Part shown: piece by piece, positions 15,753-24,571 of the stretch
Position numbering within the stretch: the stretch's first letter is position 1
Layout of the letters: the number at the start of each line of letters is the position of its first letter
DNA from: Treponema vincentii
Lineage (GTDB): Bacteria; Spirochaetota; Spirochaetia; Treponematales; Treponemataceae
Length of the DNA stretch: 64,000 nucleotides
Reading direction: 5' to 3'
Assembly: GCF_010365865.1 (NCBI RefSeq)
Contig: NZ_CP048020.1
Span: 1,612,001-1,676,000 of the forward strand
Notes under the pieces: generated by a model
Told to the model about the DNA's origin: nothing
What the model saw: only the letters and a program-made list of their open reading frames with translations
Database searches by the model: none
Position numbers and translations under genes: made by a program

Positions 15753-17885
15753 TCAATCCTCTGTCAGTGGGGTATGCTGCAACAGCTGCATCGTCCGGCG
15801 GTTAAACCACGAAAGGGAGCCATCATAGTTCACGCTGACAATGTATGCATCCGTCATCAGTGCTTTACGAGATAAAGCATAATCCCGCGGAAGCTGCCGG
15901 ATCGATCTCCGCTTTTTATCGTAGTAACTCAGCTGATTTTTCCCGAGGTTGGTAAGCACTGCGTATCCGTCATCATAGAGCGAGGCTTGTAAGTTCTCAT
16001 CACCATACGAAAGCGCTGCGGTAAAAGCGCTGCGGGCGGGATACACCGTATCGATTTTCATCGTCATTAAATCGGTTTGTGCCGCCTTCTCCGTTTTTAA
16101 CCGAAAGCAGGAAAAGGTGTTTTTTACTTTATTATTTGCCTGTGCGGAAAACGCGATGTCTCCTTCCATATTAAGCGGGATGGTTTCGCTCGTTCTGATA
16201 TCAATCAACAGGAGCGGCTGGCTAATAACACCGCCCGTACTCTTGGTGATAAGCACGAATGTGTCGTTAACCTGTACGGCATCCTGTAATCCGGCGGCTT
16301 GATACGTAAATAACGGTGCGCCGCTTTTACCGTCCAACAACACAAGCCCACTAAATGCCCGTACCGCCGCAATAGTATCATTATAAACGGAAACCGAATT
16401 GAGCCGTTCCCGTGGGCGGTAGAGGACAGCAGGTGTTTGTCCCTCCTCTGCATAATATAGCGGTGCGTTTTTTTCTGCCGACCAAAATAAAAAACCATTA
16501 CCGTATACAGTACACCGTTCGCCTGAAACGGATTGAATGATGGGTTCCGGCTTATCCTCCGGGGAAGCGGCTACATAGAGCGTTGAACCGCTCAGCATAT
16601 AAATTTTAGAATCCTTCGTGCATATATCGCTCACCTGCATTGAAGTGTCGATATTCAACTCCGTCAGCGAAATTGCCGCATCGCTATTTTGCTTCAAACG
16701 ATATAGTCTACCGTCATCGGTTCCGATTACAACCGTCGAATCAACATGCCGCGCTGCCGTGATTGCTGCCGGATACGGAAGGCTAAAAGCAGGGGATCTT
16801 TTATCGCCTTGACACAAATGCCATGTTTGCCGTGTATCGCCTTTTTCAATCCATACCGGTAGGCTGTCCGTAATCTTCCCTGCAAACAGCGCCGAACGCG
16901 CGGGATAGCTTTTTAATACCTCGCCCGAAGCGGCCTTTACAACTACGACATTCCCGTTTTTATAGCCGATAATCTGAGTATAATTCTTAATAAGCTCAGG
17001 ACTTTCCAATCGATCCTCTGTCTCGTATTGGGTGAGAATAGATTTTTTCGCAATATCGGCATACACAAGCCGACCGGTTTCTCCGTATGTTACGATACTT
17101 TTTTCGCTCGGGCCGGTCGCGGCAAGTAGCACGATTCCCGGCGGACGCGGATACACTTTTTTGATCTTTCCGCTTGCGTCAAGGATGGTAATACCTTCCG
17201 TCGATGCGGTTCCGATAAAAAGGTACGTCCCTTGAGCCGACCACGATAGCGAAAGGATGGAACTGGAAAAACGTTTCGCATACAGCTGTTTTTTTGTTTG
17301 CCAATCCCAAAGAGAAATTTTATGAACGCTGAAACCATCCGTTTCATAGACGGCAATCAACGCTTTTTTAGGATGTGCGGCTATGCGCTTAATCGGCATG
17401 GTCGATACCTGCCATGTTTCGGGCTTCATCGTTCCATATGAAAACCGAGTCATAAAACCGTCTTTTCCGGCAGCAAAAAAAGAACGCGTCACAGATGAGT
17501 CGGCAACAGCTGCTACGCCTCCCTCAAATCGATGAGAGATATAGGCTCGTTCCAAGATGTTTTTTTTAAGAGCATTAGGAGTTACCGTATCAGGAGTGTT
17601 TTTATCGGTAAGAGATGCAGTGTCATCCGATTTTTCTAATGGTGTACCTATATCGGTAGTTTTATCGGATTGGGATTGCCGATGCGTATCCGAATTGTCA
17701 TCGTTATCCAATGCACCGGACTGTGATTGTCCGTCAGCTGCAGTTTGTTCGGTTTCGGAGAGCGAAGATTCGGATTCTTCTGGAGTTGGAGGCGTCACAA
17801 TATTGCCAGTTGTCTGAGCTGCTGCACTTGCAAGGAAGCATATAAACAAGAGCAAAAACGAAAATCGTTTAAACTGATGCATCAT
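15753..17885 (-). CDS. Secreted WD40/PQQ-type beta-propeller protein
   Basis: The precursor is about 710 residues. It starts with a signal peptide (MHQFKRFSFLLLFICFLASAAAQ region), then a low-complexity Ser/Asp/Thr-rich linker to about residue 110, then repeated beta-strand modules such as LWDWQTKKQLYAKRFSSSI and IVTYGETGRLVYADI typical of WD40/PQQ propellers. I start at 17885 because AAGGAG lies six bases upstream; a frame from 17903 would bury it. The 5' end overlaps the CpXC gene by 17 bases. It is probably periplasmic or surface-located. The function is unknown. Confidence 0.82.
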   Translation of the reverse strand: MMHQFKRFSFLLLFICFLASAAAQTTGNIVTPPTPEESESSLSETEQTAADGQSQSGALDNDDNSDTHRQSQSDKTTDIGTPLEKSDDTASLTDKNTPDTVTPNALKKNILERAYISHRFEGGVAAVADSSVTRSFFAAGKDGFMTRFSYGTMKPETWQVSTMPIKRIAAHPKKALIAVYETDGFSVHKISLWDWQTKKQLYAKRFSSSILSLSWSAQGTYLFIGTASTEGITILDASGKIKKVYPRPPGIVLLAATGPSEKSIVTYGETGRLVYADIAKKSILTQYETEDRLESPELIKNYTQIIGYKNGNVVVVKAASGEVLKSYPARSALFAGKITDSLPVWIEKGDTRQTWHLCQGDKRSPAFSLPYPAAITAARHVDSTVVIGTDDGRLYRLKQNSDAAISLTELNIDTSMQVSDICTKDSKIYMLSGSTLYVAASPEDKPEPIIQSVSGERCTVYGNGFLFWSAEKNAPLYYAEEGQTPAVLYRPRERLNSVSVYNDTIAAVRAFSGLVLLDGKSGAPLFTYQAAGLQDAVQVNDTFVLITKSTGGVISQPLLLIDIRTSETIPLNMEGDIAFSAQANNKVKNTFSCFRLKTEKAAQTDLMTMKIDTVYPARSAFTAALSYGDENLQASLYDDGYAVLTNLGKNQLSYYDKKRRSIRQLPRDYALSRKALMTDAYIVSVNYDGSLSWFNRRTMQLLQHTPLTED

Positions 17886-18540
17886 GATCATCTCCTTCGG
17901 CATGAATATTCTTATAGGAAAGGTAGGGGACGAGCCATAAGGCTTGGAATACCTCTTTTTGCTTTTTTGCTTTACGATCTGCTTCGATCGAACGATAAAG
18001 ATTTAGTGGAATACGCATCACTGCAACTTCTTTTTCCCGTAAGCCATGCACATGAAATTCAATTACATCATCATAAAATTTTTCAAACAGGATTTGAATT
18101 TGCTTACCCTTGATATTCTTCCCGTTATCCAATAAAAAGAATTTTACCGCTTCAACAATCTCCGGATCTAAACCGGAATCAAGGACGGCAATCCGATCGG
18201 CAAGTTCAGGGTAGCCGATAACGGGCGTTTGTCCTTTCTTCAGAAATTCAGTCTTTAATTTTTTATTATTTTCCGCATTAATTCTGACGGCTCCCGCACA
18301 AAAAGCAAGACATTCCATACGCTTCTTTTCGGGTACAAACAATAGCGTTGTTTTTTTCGATTTCCACACAAATTCCGTTTCAAGTTCGATATTGACTTTT
18401 GAATGGCAGGACGGGCATACAAAAGACAAAAAGGAGCCTCTTTTTATATCTTCCTTTACTGCTGGGCGGGCATCAAGATCGATTGTTTTTTCGTATTCCA
18501 CATCAAATGAACAGTCGCATTTACAGGTAATTTTTTGCAT
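17869..18540 (-). CDS. CpXC domain protein
   Basis: A 223-residue cytoplasmic protein. The N-terminal CpXC domain shows paired cysteines (CKCDC near residues 5-9 and CPSC near 42-45) consistent with zinc binding, and the helical C-terminal part has no recognisable motif. It lies between rseP and the propeller gene on the same strand. Its molecular role is not established; CpXC proteins occur mainly in spirochaetes and Gram-positive bacteria. Confidence 0.82.
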   Translation of the reverse strand: MQKITCKCDCSFDVEYEKTIDLDARPAVKEDIKRGSFLSFVCPSCHSKVNIELETEFVWKSKKTTLLFVPEKKRMECLAFCAGAVRINAENNKKLKTEFLKKGQTPVIGYPELADRIAVLDSGLDPEIVEAVKFFLLDNGKNIKGKQIQILFEKFYDDVIEFHVHGLREKEVAVMRIPLNLYRSIEADRKAKKQKEVFQALWLVPYLSYKNIHAEGDDHDASV

Positions 18541-18595
18541 AAGGCCTCCTAAAAAAACGCCGTGCTTGTTTCAAACGCAGGTAACTTCCTGCCCT

Positions 18596-19948
18596 TCATT
18601 TCATAATATATAGGATATCCGCCCATAATGCAAAGAAAAAAAGCACGGCGATAAAGGCGAATCCTACGAACTGGAGATAATATAACACACGAGGCGGTAT
18701 TTGCCGGCGGACGATACATTCGATAAAGGCGGTAAAGATCAATCCGCCGTCCAGAATAGGAATGGGCAAAAGGTTCATTAAAAAGAGAGACACGCATATT
18801 ACCGCGACAATTTCAGCAATATTCACAAAGCCCGCTCGTGTATTTTCGCTAAAGCCGTCCGCCGCGAGACTACCGATCATCGAACTGATTCGTACCGGCC
18901 CGGCAACCGCGTCAGTCATATTCACGCCTTTAAACAAAAGCCCGAGGCTTTTCAGCGTAACGGCCGTCAGTTCTCCGGTTTGCACTATCCCTTGGCGTAA
19001 ACTGGCAATAAAACCGGTTCCTTTCTCGGTTACGGTGATATAGGCCCAATTCAAACCGAGATCGACGCTGCCGTTTTCCGTGCGGACAAGGTTTACCGGC
19101 AGCTCAATCCGCTCGCCGTCACGGATAAGCTCAAAAAGTGCGGTCTTTTGCGTATAGTCGCGGAAAAAGTATATCAACGCCATCTGGTTATCGAGCGCTG
19201 TGCCGTCAATACCGGTAAGCCGGTCACCTGCTTTGATTCCCGCCAAATCGGCAGCGGAGTCTTTCCGCACGGATGCAACTTCGAGCGGCACATAACGGTA
19301 AATACCGACCTGCCCCGCGCCCGTTTTTTTATTCAAATCAGGGCGTATAGTCATACTGAGCTGTTCTCCCCCCCGTTCAATCAGCATTGTAAGCGATTCT
19401 TCGGGATGAAGCGCGATAATCTGCTGAATATCGGCGAAGTTCGCTGTCTTTTGATCGTTGATTTGGAGAATACGATCGCCTATCTGTAGACCGGCTGTCC
19501 GCGCAGGCGATTGGTCGCTCGAATCGAGGCAGTATACCGGTACGATACGGTTATCGGTGGTGTAGTATGTCCTGCCGAGTCCGCTTATCATGGCAAGTGC
19601 GGCGGCGGCAAGCAAGAGGTTGGCAAAGGGCCCCGCAAACGCTATCAGTATCCGCTTAAAGGGGTGTGCGGCAAAAAGGCTCCCCTCTTCCTTGGGAACA
19701 CTGGGCAGTTTTTTTTCGTACGCCTCTCTAAACGCGTGTTCTCCCTTCATGCCGCAGTAGCCGCCGAGGGGAATCGCCGACAGCCGGTAGTCGGTTGCAC
19801 CGAACTTTTTATGCAGCAGTACCGGCCCCCAGCCGATGGAAAAGCTCTCCACCGACACTCCGCAGAGCTTAGCAGCGATGAAGTGCCCCAGCTCATGGAT
19901 AAATACGACAATGCCGAGTACCGGCAATCCGATCAAAAATTTTAACAT
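18596..19948 (-). CDS. rseP: RIP metalloprotease RseP (site-2 protease)
   Basis: A 450-residue inner-membrane zinc protease. The active-site motif FIHELGHF lies near residues 17-24, one or two PDZ-like domains occupy the middle (AGLQIGDRILQIND and AGIKAGDRLTGIDG), and the second zinc-ligand region is LLPIPILDGG near the C-terminus. In this family it cuts membrane-embedded anti-sigma factors or signal peptide remnants. It sits downstream of dxr, the usual bacterial neighbourhood, with a repeat element inserted between them. Confidence 0.95.
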   Translation of the reverse strand: MLKFLIGLPVLGIVVFIHELGHFIAAKLCGVSVESFSIGWGPVLLHKKFGATDYRLSAIPLGGYCGMKGEHAFREAYEKKLPSVPKEEGSLFAAHPFKRILIAFAGPFANLLLAAAALAMISGLGRTYYTTDNRIVPVYCLDSSDQSPARTAGLQIGDRILQINDQKTANFADIQQIIALHPEESLTMLIERGGEQLSMTIRPDLNKKTGAGQVGIYRYVPLEVASVRKDSAADLAGIKAGDRLTGIDGTALDNQMALIYFFRDYTQKTALFELIRDGERIELPVNLVRTENGSVDLGLNWAYITVTEKGTGFIASLRQGIVQTGELTAVTLKSLGLLFKGVNMTDAVAGPVRISSMIGSLAADGFSENTRAGFVNIAEIVAVICVSLFLMNLLPIPILDGGLIFTAFIECIVRRQIPPRVLYYLQFVGFAFIAVLFFFALWADILYIMK

Positions 19949-19989
19949 CTATATAGTCCTTCGCAGGGAAAACGAATCAGGTTATTTTT

Positions 19990-20216
19990 TTTACACCCCG
20001 CAGCATCACCAGGATTGTTCGACCAGAGTTTCGCCGCTTTGCGGCTCAAATGGTCGCCCAATCCCGGCGCTTCTGCGGTATTTGAACTGCACCACCTGAT
20101 TCATTTTCCCTTCTCTTCTAAAATAAACTGCGTGAAATTTTATCTAAAATTTCACGCAGAAGGAAGGCAACCGCTTAATATTTCTGTGCGATTGCCGCTT
20201 ACATTAAACATAGTAT
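19990..20216. repeat. Structured repeat, family II, copy 1
   Basis: The element matches 28868-29085 in order and spacing, and 40795-40945 in reverse. It has a conserved core (ACCAGAGTTTCGCCGCTT, then CGGCTCAAATGGTCGCCCA) enclosed by a variable stem (GGATTG/CAATCC here), a conserved CTTCTAAAATAAACTG linker, a hairpin GCGTGAAATTTT/AAAATTTCACGC, and a final GGCAACCGC/GCGATTGCC pairing. Stems differ between copies in a compensated manner. Confidence 0.8.
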
Positions 20217-20245
20217 TGCTGCAATATCAGCCGGCGTAGTTATAC

Positions 20246-20284
20246 GGGGATGTCTCAAAAGTTGGTTACTTTTTCGACATCTCC
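20246..20284. repeat. Hairpin with loop TTGGTTA
   Basis: The arms at 20246-20261 and 20269-20284 pair with a few mismatches around the loop TTGGTTA. A second copy with the same loop and AAAAG/CTTTT inner stem but a changed outer stem follows the 4-hydroxybutyrate dehydrogenase gene (56336-56374). Both lie next to gene ends, so a terminator or processing role is likely. Confidence 0.6.
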
Positions 20285-20288
20285 GCGA

Positions 20289-20331
20289 GTTTAAAATTAA
20301 GTCTTTATACAGTAATAACTTAATTTTAAAC
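20289..20331 (-). terminator. Hairpin overlapping the dxr stop codon
   Basis: A 14-bp perfect stem (20289-20302/20318-20331, GTTTAAAATTAAGT and complement) overlaps the dxr stop at 20326-20328. It has no T-run after it on the minus strand, so it may act in 3'-end stability rather than as a classical terminator. Confidence 0.4.
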
Positions 20332-21486
20332 ATCGCATCTACATCTAAGGAAGCTGTCCAAAAACTGAAGTTTTTGGACAGCTTCGTCTGCGCGGCGGCG
20401 GGCGGATTCGTCGATGCGCATAACATCCGTTATCTCCTTCGGCGTAGCGCTCCAATCTTCCTGCATCACCTGTGCGGTAATCTCCGCTAAGTGCACAAAC
20501 CGGATTTGATTGCGCAAAAATGCTGCGACGGCCTGTTCATTGGCGGCGTTGAATGCGATCGGGTACCCTGCCTTTTTACGGGCGGCGATAAACCCGAGCG
20601 ATAACATCGGAAAATCCTCCGTCCGCGGCGGCTCGAAGTGCAGATCTAAAGGCTTGGTAAAATCGAGCGGCGCAAGATAGGGCGGCGGTTCTTCAGGATA
20701 GCTCATCGCAGCAAAAATGGGATTGCGCATATCGGGCGGAGAAAGCTGCGCATAGATTTCACCGCCGGTAAGCTGCACCATCGAATGTACGACACTTGAC
20801 GGATGTACCGCAACGGTAATACGGTCGGCAGAAATATCGAAAAGATGCACCGCTTCGATTACTTCCAAAGCCTTATTGGCAAGGGAGGCGGAATCGATCG
20901 TAATTTTAGCGCCCATCGTCCACGTCGGGTGTTTAAGCGCGTCCTGCAGCGTTGCTTCTTGAATCCGTTCCTTTGCCCATGTCCTGAACGGGCCGCCGGA
21001 AGCAGTAATGATCAGGCGTTCAATAGCCTCCCGTCCGTGAGCCCGTATTAAGCTGTAAATGGCTGAATGTTCGGAATCTACCGGTATAATGAGTGAATGA
21101 TACTTTTCGGCTTCTTGTTGCAAAAGATGCCCCGCCATCACAATGCTTTCTTTATTTGCAAGAGCAAGTGTTCGATGAGTCCGAACCGCAATGAGGGAGG
21201 CCTGTAATCCCGCCGCTCCTGCAATACCGTTCACCACAATATCGGCAGGGGTTTCGGTTAAAAACCGTTCAAGACTATGATGTTTTATATCATACCCTGC
21301 GGCAGCGGCGGAATCCGTTACCGCAAAATCTTGAAAATGAAATTCGGCACGTAAGGCATTCAACACATCAGTCTTTGTATGTACGGAAACACCGGCAAGT
21401 TCAAAACGGCTTGGAAACTTGCGTATAATATCGATAGTATTTTGTCCGATCGTCCCGCTCGCCCCGAGTACGATTATCTTTTGCAT
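20326..21486 (-). CDS. dxr: 1-deoxy-D-xylulose 5-phosphate reductoisomerase
   Basis: Catalyses the NADPH-dependent rearrangement of DXP to MEP in isoprenoid synthesis. The 386-residue protein shows the Rossmann motif GASGTIGQNTIDI, the metal/substrate stretch VDSEHSAIY and the serine-rich ASGGPFRTW, with the later NAANEQAVAAFL. The last about 15 residues (DEAVQKLQFLDSFLRCRCDV region) are encoded by a 16-bp perfect hairpin at 20350-20365/20370-20385, so the C-terminal tail looks like a later addition by an inverted-repeat element. It is followed by rseP and preceded by cdsA. Confidence 0.96.
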   Translation of the reverse strand: MQKIIVLGASGTIGQNTIDIIRKFPSRFELAGVSVHTKTDVLNALRAEFHFQDFAVTDSAAAAGYDIKHHSLERFLTETPADIVVNGIAGAAGLQASLIAVRTHRTLALANKESIVMAGHLLQQEAEKYHSLIIPVDSEHSAIYSLIRAHGREAIERLIITASGGPFRTWAKERIQEATLQDALKHPTWTMGAKITIDSASLANKALEVIEAVHLFDISADRITVAVHPSSVVHSMVQLTGGEIYAQLSPPDMRNPIFAAMSYPEEPPPYLAPLDFTKPLDLHFEPPRTEDFPMLSLGFIAARKKAGYPIAFNAANEQAVAAFLRNQIRFVHLAEITAQVMQEDWSATPKEITDVMRIDESARRRADEAVQKLQFLDSFLRCRCDV

Positions 21487-21562
21487 TATTTCACCCTGTA
21501 TAATGAGACACCTAAAAACCGAAGGTTAATTTTCTAAGATGCCAAATTTTAAAGCTGCTCTC

Positions 21563-22411
21563 TTATATTCCAATGAAAAATCGATAGCAAAGATAGAACA
21601 CCGGCGCAGCAAGTAAAATAGAATCGGCACTGTCAAGGATTCCACCACGTCCAAGTATAAGCGCTCCGGAATCTTTTACTTCAGCAGAACGCTTAAAAAT
21701 AGATTCGATAAGATCCCCGATGATAGCTGCCAAACCGGTGCAAAAACCCGTTAGTAAAGAGCCGCTTAAACTCTTTCCAAAGTCGGCAGGGAACAGCTTA
21801 AAGGCGAGAAAACCGGTTGCAGTCGCGGCGACGGCTCCTCCGATAAAACCTACGATGCTTTTGTTCGGACTCGCCGGTACAAAGCCGCGGTTTCCTTTCC
21901 CAAACAATATGCCGAACAACCACGCAAGCGAATCACAGGAAAAAACCATCAGCAAAAACATTGCAATAATATTCGAAGCAGACGGCCAGCGTGTCATTGC
22001 AGAAATGAATATAACCAAAAGACCCGGATAAAAAATGATAAATGCTGCAGAACACACACGCTGAATACTTTTTTCAAACGGCTTTGAAAAAGAATAAAAG
22101 GTTTCAACAAAGAATATAAAATAAAGTGCACCGATACCGATCAAGGTCATTACAGCGCGAGAAAAAAGCCCGAGCATAAAAAGATATACGGCCACTGGAA
22201 TAAGCATGCCGGCAAATAAGACAATCGGCATAGAGTATACGGCAATCTTTCGGGAAAACATAGTGCGAATTTCTATAATCGAAAGAGCCGTGGCAGCAAA
22301 TATTTCGAGATGCAGCACCAAAAAATGATGGTATGGTAAAAAATATACCGAACTGATTACAAGAGGCAATCCGATGACAAACATTATTATCCGTTCAATA
22401 ATCTTTTTCAT
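21563..22411 (-). CDS. cdsA: Phosphatidate cytidylyltransferase CdsA
   Basis: Makes CDP-diacylglycerol from phosphatidate and CTP for phospholipid synthesis. The 282-residue protein has about eight membrane helices and the C-terminal CDS signature region (SIFKRSAEVKDSGALILGRGGILDSADSILLAAPVFYL). Its start overlaps the uppS stop by four bases, so the two are co-translated. Gene order uppS-cdsA-dxr-rseP is standard. Confidence 0.95.
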   Translation of the reverse strand: MKKIIERIIMFVIGLPLVISSVYFLPYHHFLVLHLEIFAATALSIIEIRTMFSRKIAVYSMPIVLFAGMLIPVAVYLFMLGLFSRAVMTLIGIGALYFIFFVETFYSFSKPFEKSIQRVCSAAFIIFYPGLLVIFISAMTRWPSASNIIAMFLLMVFSCDSLAWLFGILFGKGNRGFVPASPNKSIVGFIGGAVAATATGFLAFKLFPADFGKSLSGSLLTGFCTGLAAIIGDLIESIFKRSAEVKDSGALILGRGGILDSADSILLAAPVFYLCYRFFIGI

Positions 22412-23088
22412 ACGATCCTTCCGAAGCGCCGTATACGTTTACCGTAAGCGTCTAATGCTTCCATCAAATGGGCAGGTGTAAAATCCGGCCACAAGATATC
22501 CGTACTATAAAATTCGGCATACGCTGTCTGCCATAGCAAAAAATTGCTTAATCGCTTTTCGCCGCCGGTACGGATGACAAGATCTACAGGTGGAACACCA
22601 GCCGTATCAAGCAACTGCTCAAAGGCATCTTCCGTAAGCGTTTCAAGTTGTCTGCCGCTTAGTTTTTTTATTGCACGGATAATTTCATCTTTACCACCGT
22701 AGTTGATGGCAAGCTGCATAGTCGTCCCCGTGTAGTGTTCCGTTTTTTTCATTATATCGGCAATATCCATTTGAATTGCACGAGGCAATGCCGCTGCATT
22801 CCCGATATGTTTCACTTTGATATTATTTGCAGCATAAAAGGCGAGCTCTGCACGGAGATGCTGTTGAATGAGCCCCATCAAAAAGCCGACTTCTTCCTCC
22901 GTGCGCTTCCAATTTTCCGTTGAAAACACATACAGAGTGATGTACGGTATATGTAAATCGGCAACCGTTTTGACAATCCGTTTGGCTGCTTCCAATCCCT
23001 CTCGATGTCCTTTTGTACGAGCTAACCCCCGCTGCTGAGCCCATCGCCCGTTGCCATCCATAATGACGGCAATATGCTGCACTGTCAT
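22408..23088 (-). CDS. uppS: Undecaprenyl diphosphate synthase (isoprenyl transferase)
   Basis: Cis-prenyltransferase that builds the lipid carrier for peptidoglycan from FPP and IPP. The 226-residue protein begins with the catalytic Asp motif AVIMDGNGRWAQQRG, followed by GHREG, then FSTENWKR and the C-terminal VIRTGGEKRLSNFLLWQTAYAEF region with the conserved Arg residues. Its start shares a base with the frr stop. Confidence 0.96.
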   Translation of the reverse strand: MTVQHIAVIMDGNGRWAQQRGLARTKGHREGLEAAKRIVKTVADLHIPYITLYVFSTENWKRTEEEVGFLMGLIQQHLRAELAFYAANNIKVKHIGNAAALPRAIQMDIADIMKKTEHYTGTTMQLAINYGGKDEIIRAIKKLSGRQLETLTEDAFEQLLDTAGVPPVDLVIRTGGEKRLSNFLLWQTAYAEFYSTDILWPDFTPAHLMEALDAYGKRIRRFGRIV

Positions 23089-23642
23089 TAACCTTCCATA
23101 ATTTCTTTTCCTTTTTCTGCAAGGAGCTTATTGATATCGTTGATATGAGCATCCGTTGCTTTTTGGAATTTTTCTTCGGCTACTTTTAAGGCATCCTCAC
23201 TTAACACACCTTCCTTCTGCTGCTTCTTTGCCTCATCGATACCGTCTCGTCGAATATTACGGATTGCTACACGGCACTGCTCGGCAAAGTTTTTTGCCTG
23301 TTTAGCGAGCTCCTTCCGGCGCTCTTCGGTAAGCGGCGGAATTGCGATACGAATAAGTTTACCGTCGTTTGCAGGATTGAGCGAAAGCTCCGATTTAAGG
23401 ATGGCTTTTTCGATTTCTCCCAACAGCGACTTATCCCATGGCTGAATAACCACTAAGCGGGCTTCAGGAATAGAAATGGATGCCACTTGATTAAGCGGCG
23501 TCGGCTGTCCGTAGCTGTCAACCCGTATTTTATCGAACAAAGAAGCAGAAGCACGACCCGTCCGGAGTCCGTTAAAATCATCCTTCAACGTCGCAATCGA
23601 CTTCTTCATTTTTTCTTCATAGACACTATGAATATCGCTCAT
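23088..23642 (-). CDS. frr: Ribosome recycling factor
   Basis: Splits post-termination ribosomes with EF-G. The protein has the RRF signature GLRTGRASASLFDKI, then RIAIPPLTEERRKEL and the C-terminal helix region. I start at 23642 (MSDIHSVYEEK), which has a GAGGG ribosome-binding site just after the tsf stop; the longer frame from 23669 would overlap tsf without one. Confidence 0.96.
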   Translation of the reverse strand: MSDIHSVYEEKMKKSIATLKDDFNGLRTGRASASLFDKIRVDSYGQPTPLNQVASISIPEARLVVIQPWDKSLLGEIEKAILKSELSLNPANDGKLIRIAIPPLTEERRKELAKQAKNFAEQCRVAIRNIRRDGIDEAKKQQKEGVLSEDALKVAEEKFQKATDAHINDINKLLAEKGKEIMEG

Positions 23643-23650
23643 ATCACCCT

Positions 23651-24487
23651 CTATTGGCCAAGCTGCCACAGCACAAGCTTTGAAAGGCTGATGTTGGCAC
23701 CGAGCTGCTTTCCGACTTCCTTCATCTTTGCCGCTACGGATACCTTATCGTCCTTAACAAAGGCCTGCTCAAGGAAGCAAATTTCAGCCAAATGCTTATT
23801 CAGCTTACCTTTTACAATTCCTTCCTTTACATTGTCGGGCTTCTGCAATTCAGCAACCTGTCCGCGGAATACCTCAAGCTGCTCGTCGATATATGCCGCA
23901 TCGACATCTTCTTTCTTTACATAGAGCGGGGTAAATGCCGCCGCATGGAGACAGCAGTCATACGCAAACTCCTGAAACACTTTGTCGGCAAACACGGCAG
24001 ACTTATCTGATTTTAACACAACGATAACACCGGTTTTTTTGTCGGAGTGGACATAATGCGCAATGTATTCATCGCTGCCTGCTTGTACGGCAGTTAAGCG
24101 CCGTAAGCCCATATTTTCGCGTACACGGGTCGCAAGATCAAGCACCATATCGCTCAATTCTTTCTGAACATCGGTATAACCTTTTGCAAGAGCAGTTTCT
24201 GCGATTTTATCACCGACTGCGATAAAATCGGCATTTTTTGCGACAAAGTCGGTCTCACAGGTTAATTCCACCATTACCGCTTTAGAATCGGTAGTTTTAA
24301 CAACAATGATACCTTCGCTGGTCGCGCGGCTTGCCCGCTTTTCAACGGCGGCAAGACCTTTTTCTTTTAAGTATTTTTCCGCTTCTTTTGCATCACCATT
24401 GCATTCTTGCAGAGCTTTTTTACATTCCATCATACCGGCGCCGGTCTTTTCGCGCAGTGCCTTTACGTCAGATGCTTTTATTTCCAT
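23651..24487 (-). CDS. tsf: Elongation factor Ts
   Basis: Guanine nucleotide exchange factor for EF-Tu. The 278-residue protein shows the N-terminal UBA-like domain (VKALREKTGAGMMECKKAL), the TDFVAKN motif that contacts EF-Tu, and the helical C-terminal dimerisation domain. It lies directly after rpsB, the usual operon, with an 84-base gap containing a hairpin. Confidence 0.97.
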   Translation of the reverse strand: MEIKASDVKALREKTGAGMMECKKALQECNGDAKEAEKYLKEKGLAAVEKRASRATSEGIIVVKTTDSKAVMVELTCETDFVAKNADFIAVGDKIAETALAKGYTDVQKELSDMVLDLATRVRENMGLRRLTAVQAGSDEYIAHYVHSDKKTGVIVVLKSDKSAVFADKVFQEFAYDCCLHAAAFTPLYVKKEDVDAAYIDEQLEVFRGQVAELQKPDNVKEGIVKGKLNKHLAEICFLEQAFVKDDKVSVAAKMKEVGKQLGANISLSKLVLWQLGQ

Positions 24488-24525
24488 AACTGTTTTCTCC
24501 TTAAATCTTTGTGCATAGTAAGATA

Positions 24526-24554
24526 CCGCCGAAAGTATGCGTATCTTTCAGCGG
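24526..24554 (-). promoter_or_regulatory. Hairpin between rpsB and tsf
   Basis: A 10-bp stem with one wobble (24526-24535/24545-24554, CCGCCGAAAG and CTTTCAGCGG) lies between the two genes. It has no T-run, so partial attenuation or RNA processing is more likely than full termination. Confidence 0.4.
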
Positions 24555-24571
24555 CAGGTTATACATCCTTT

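Larger units (their letters stand above)
19949..20325. other. rseP-dxr intergenic region made of structured repeats
   Basis: These 377 bases are almost entirely inverted-repeat DNA: the family II element (about 19990-20216) and two hairpins (20246-20284 and 20289-20331). No gene is seen. Confidence 0.7.
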
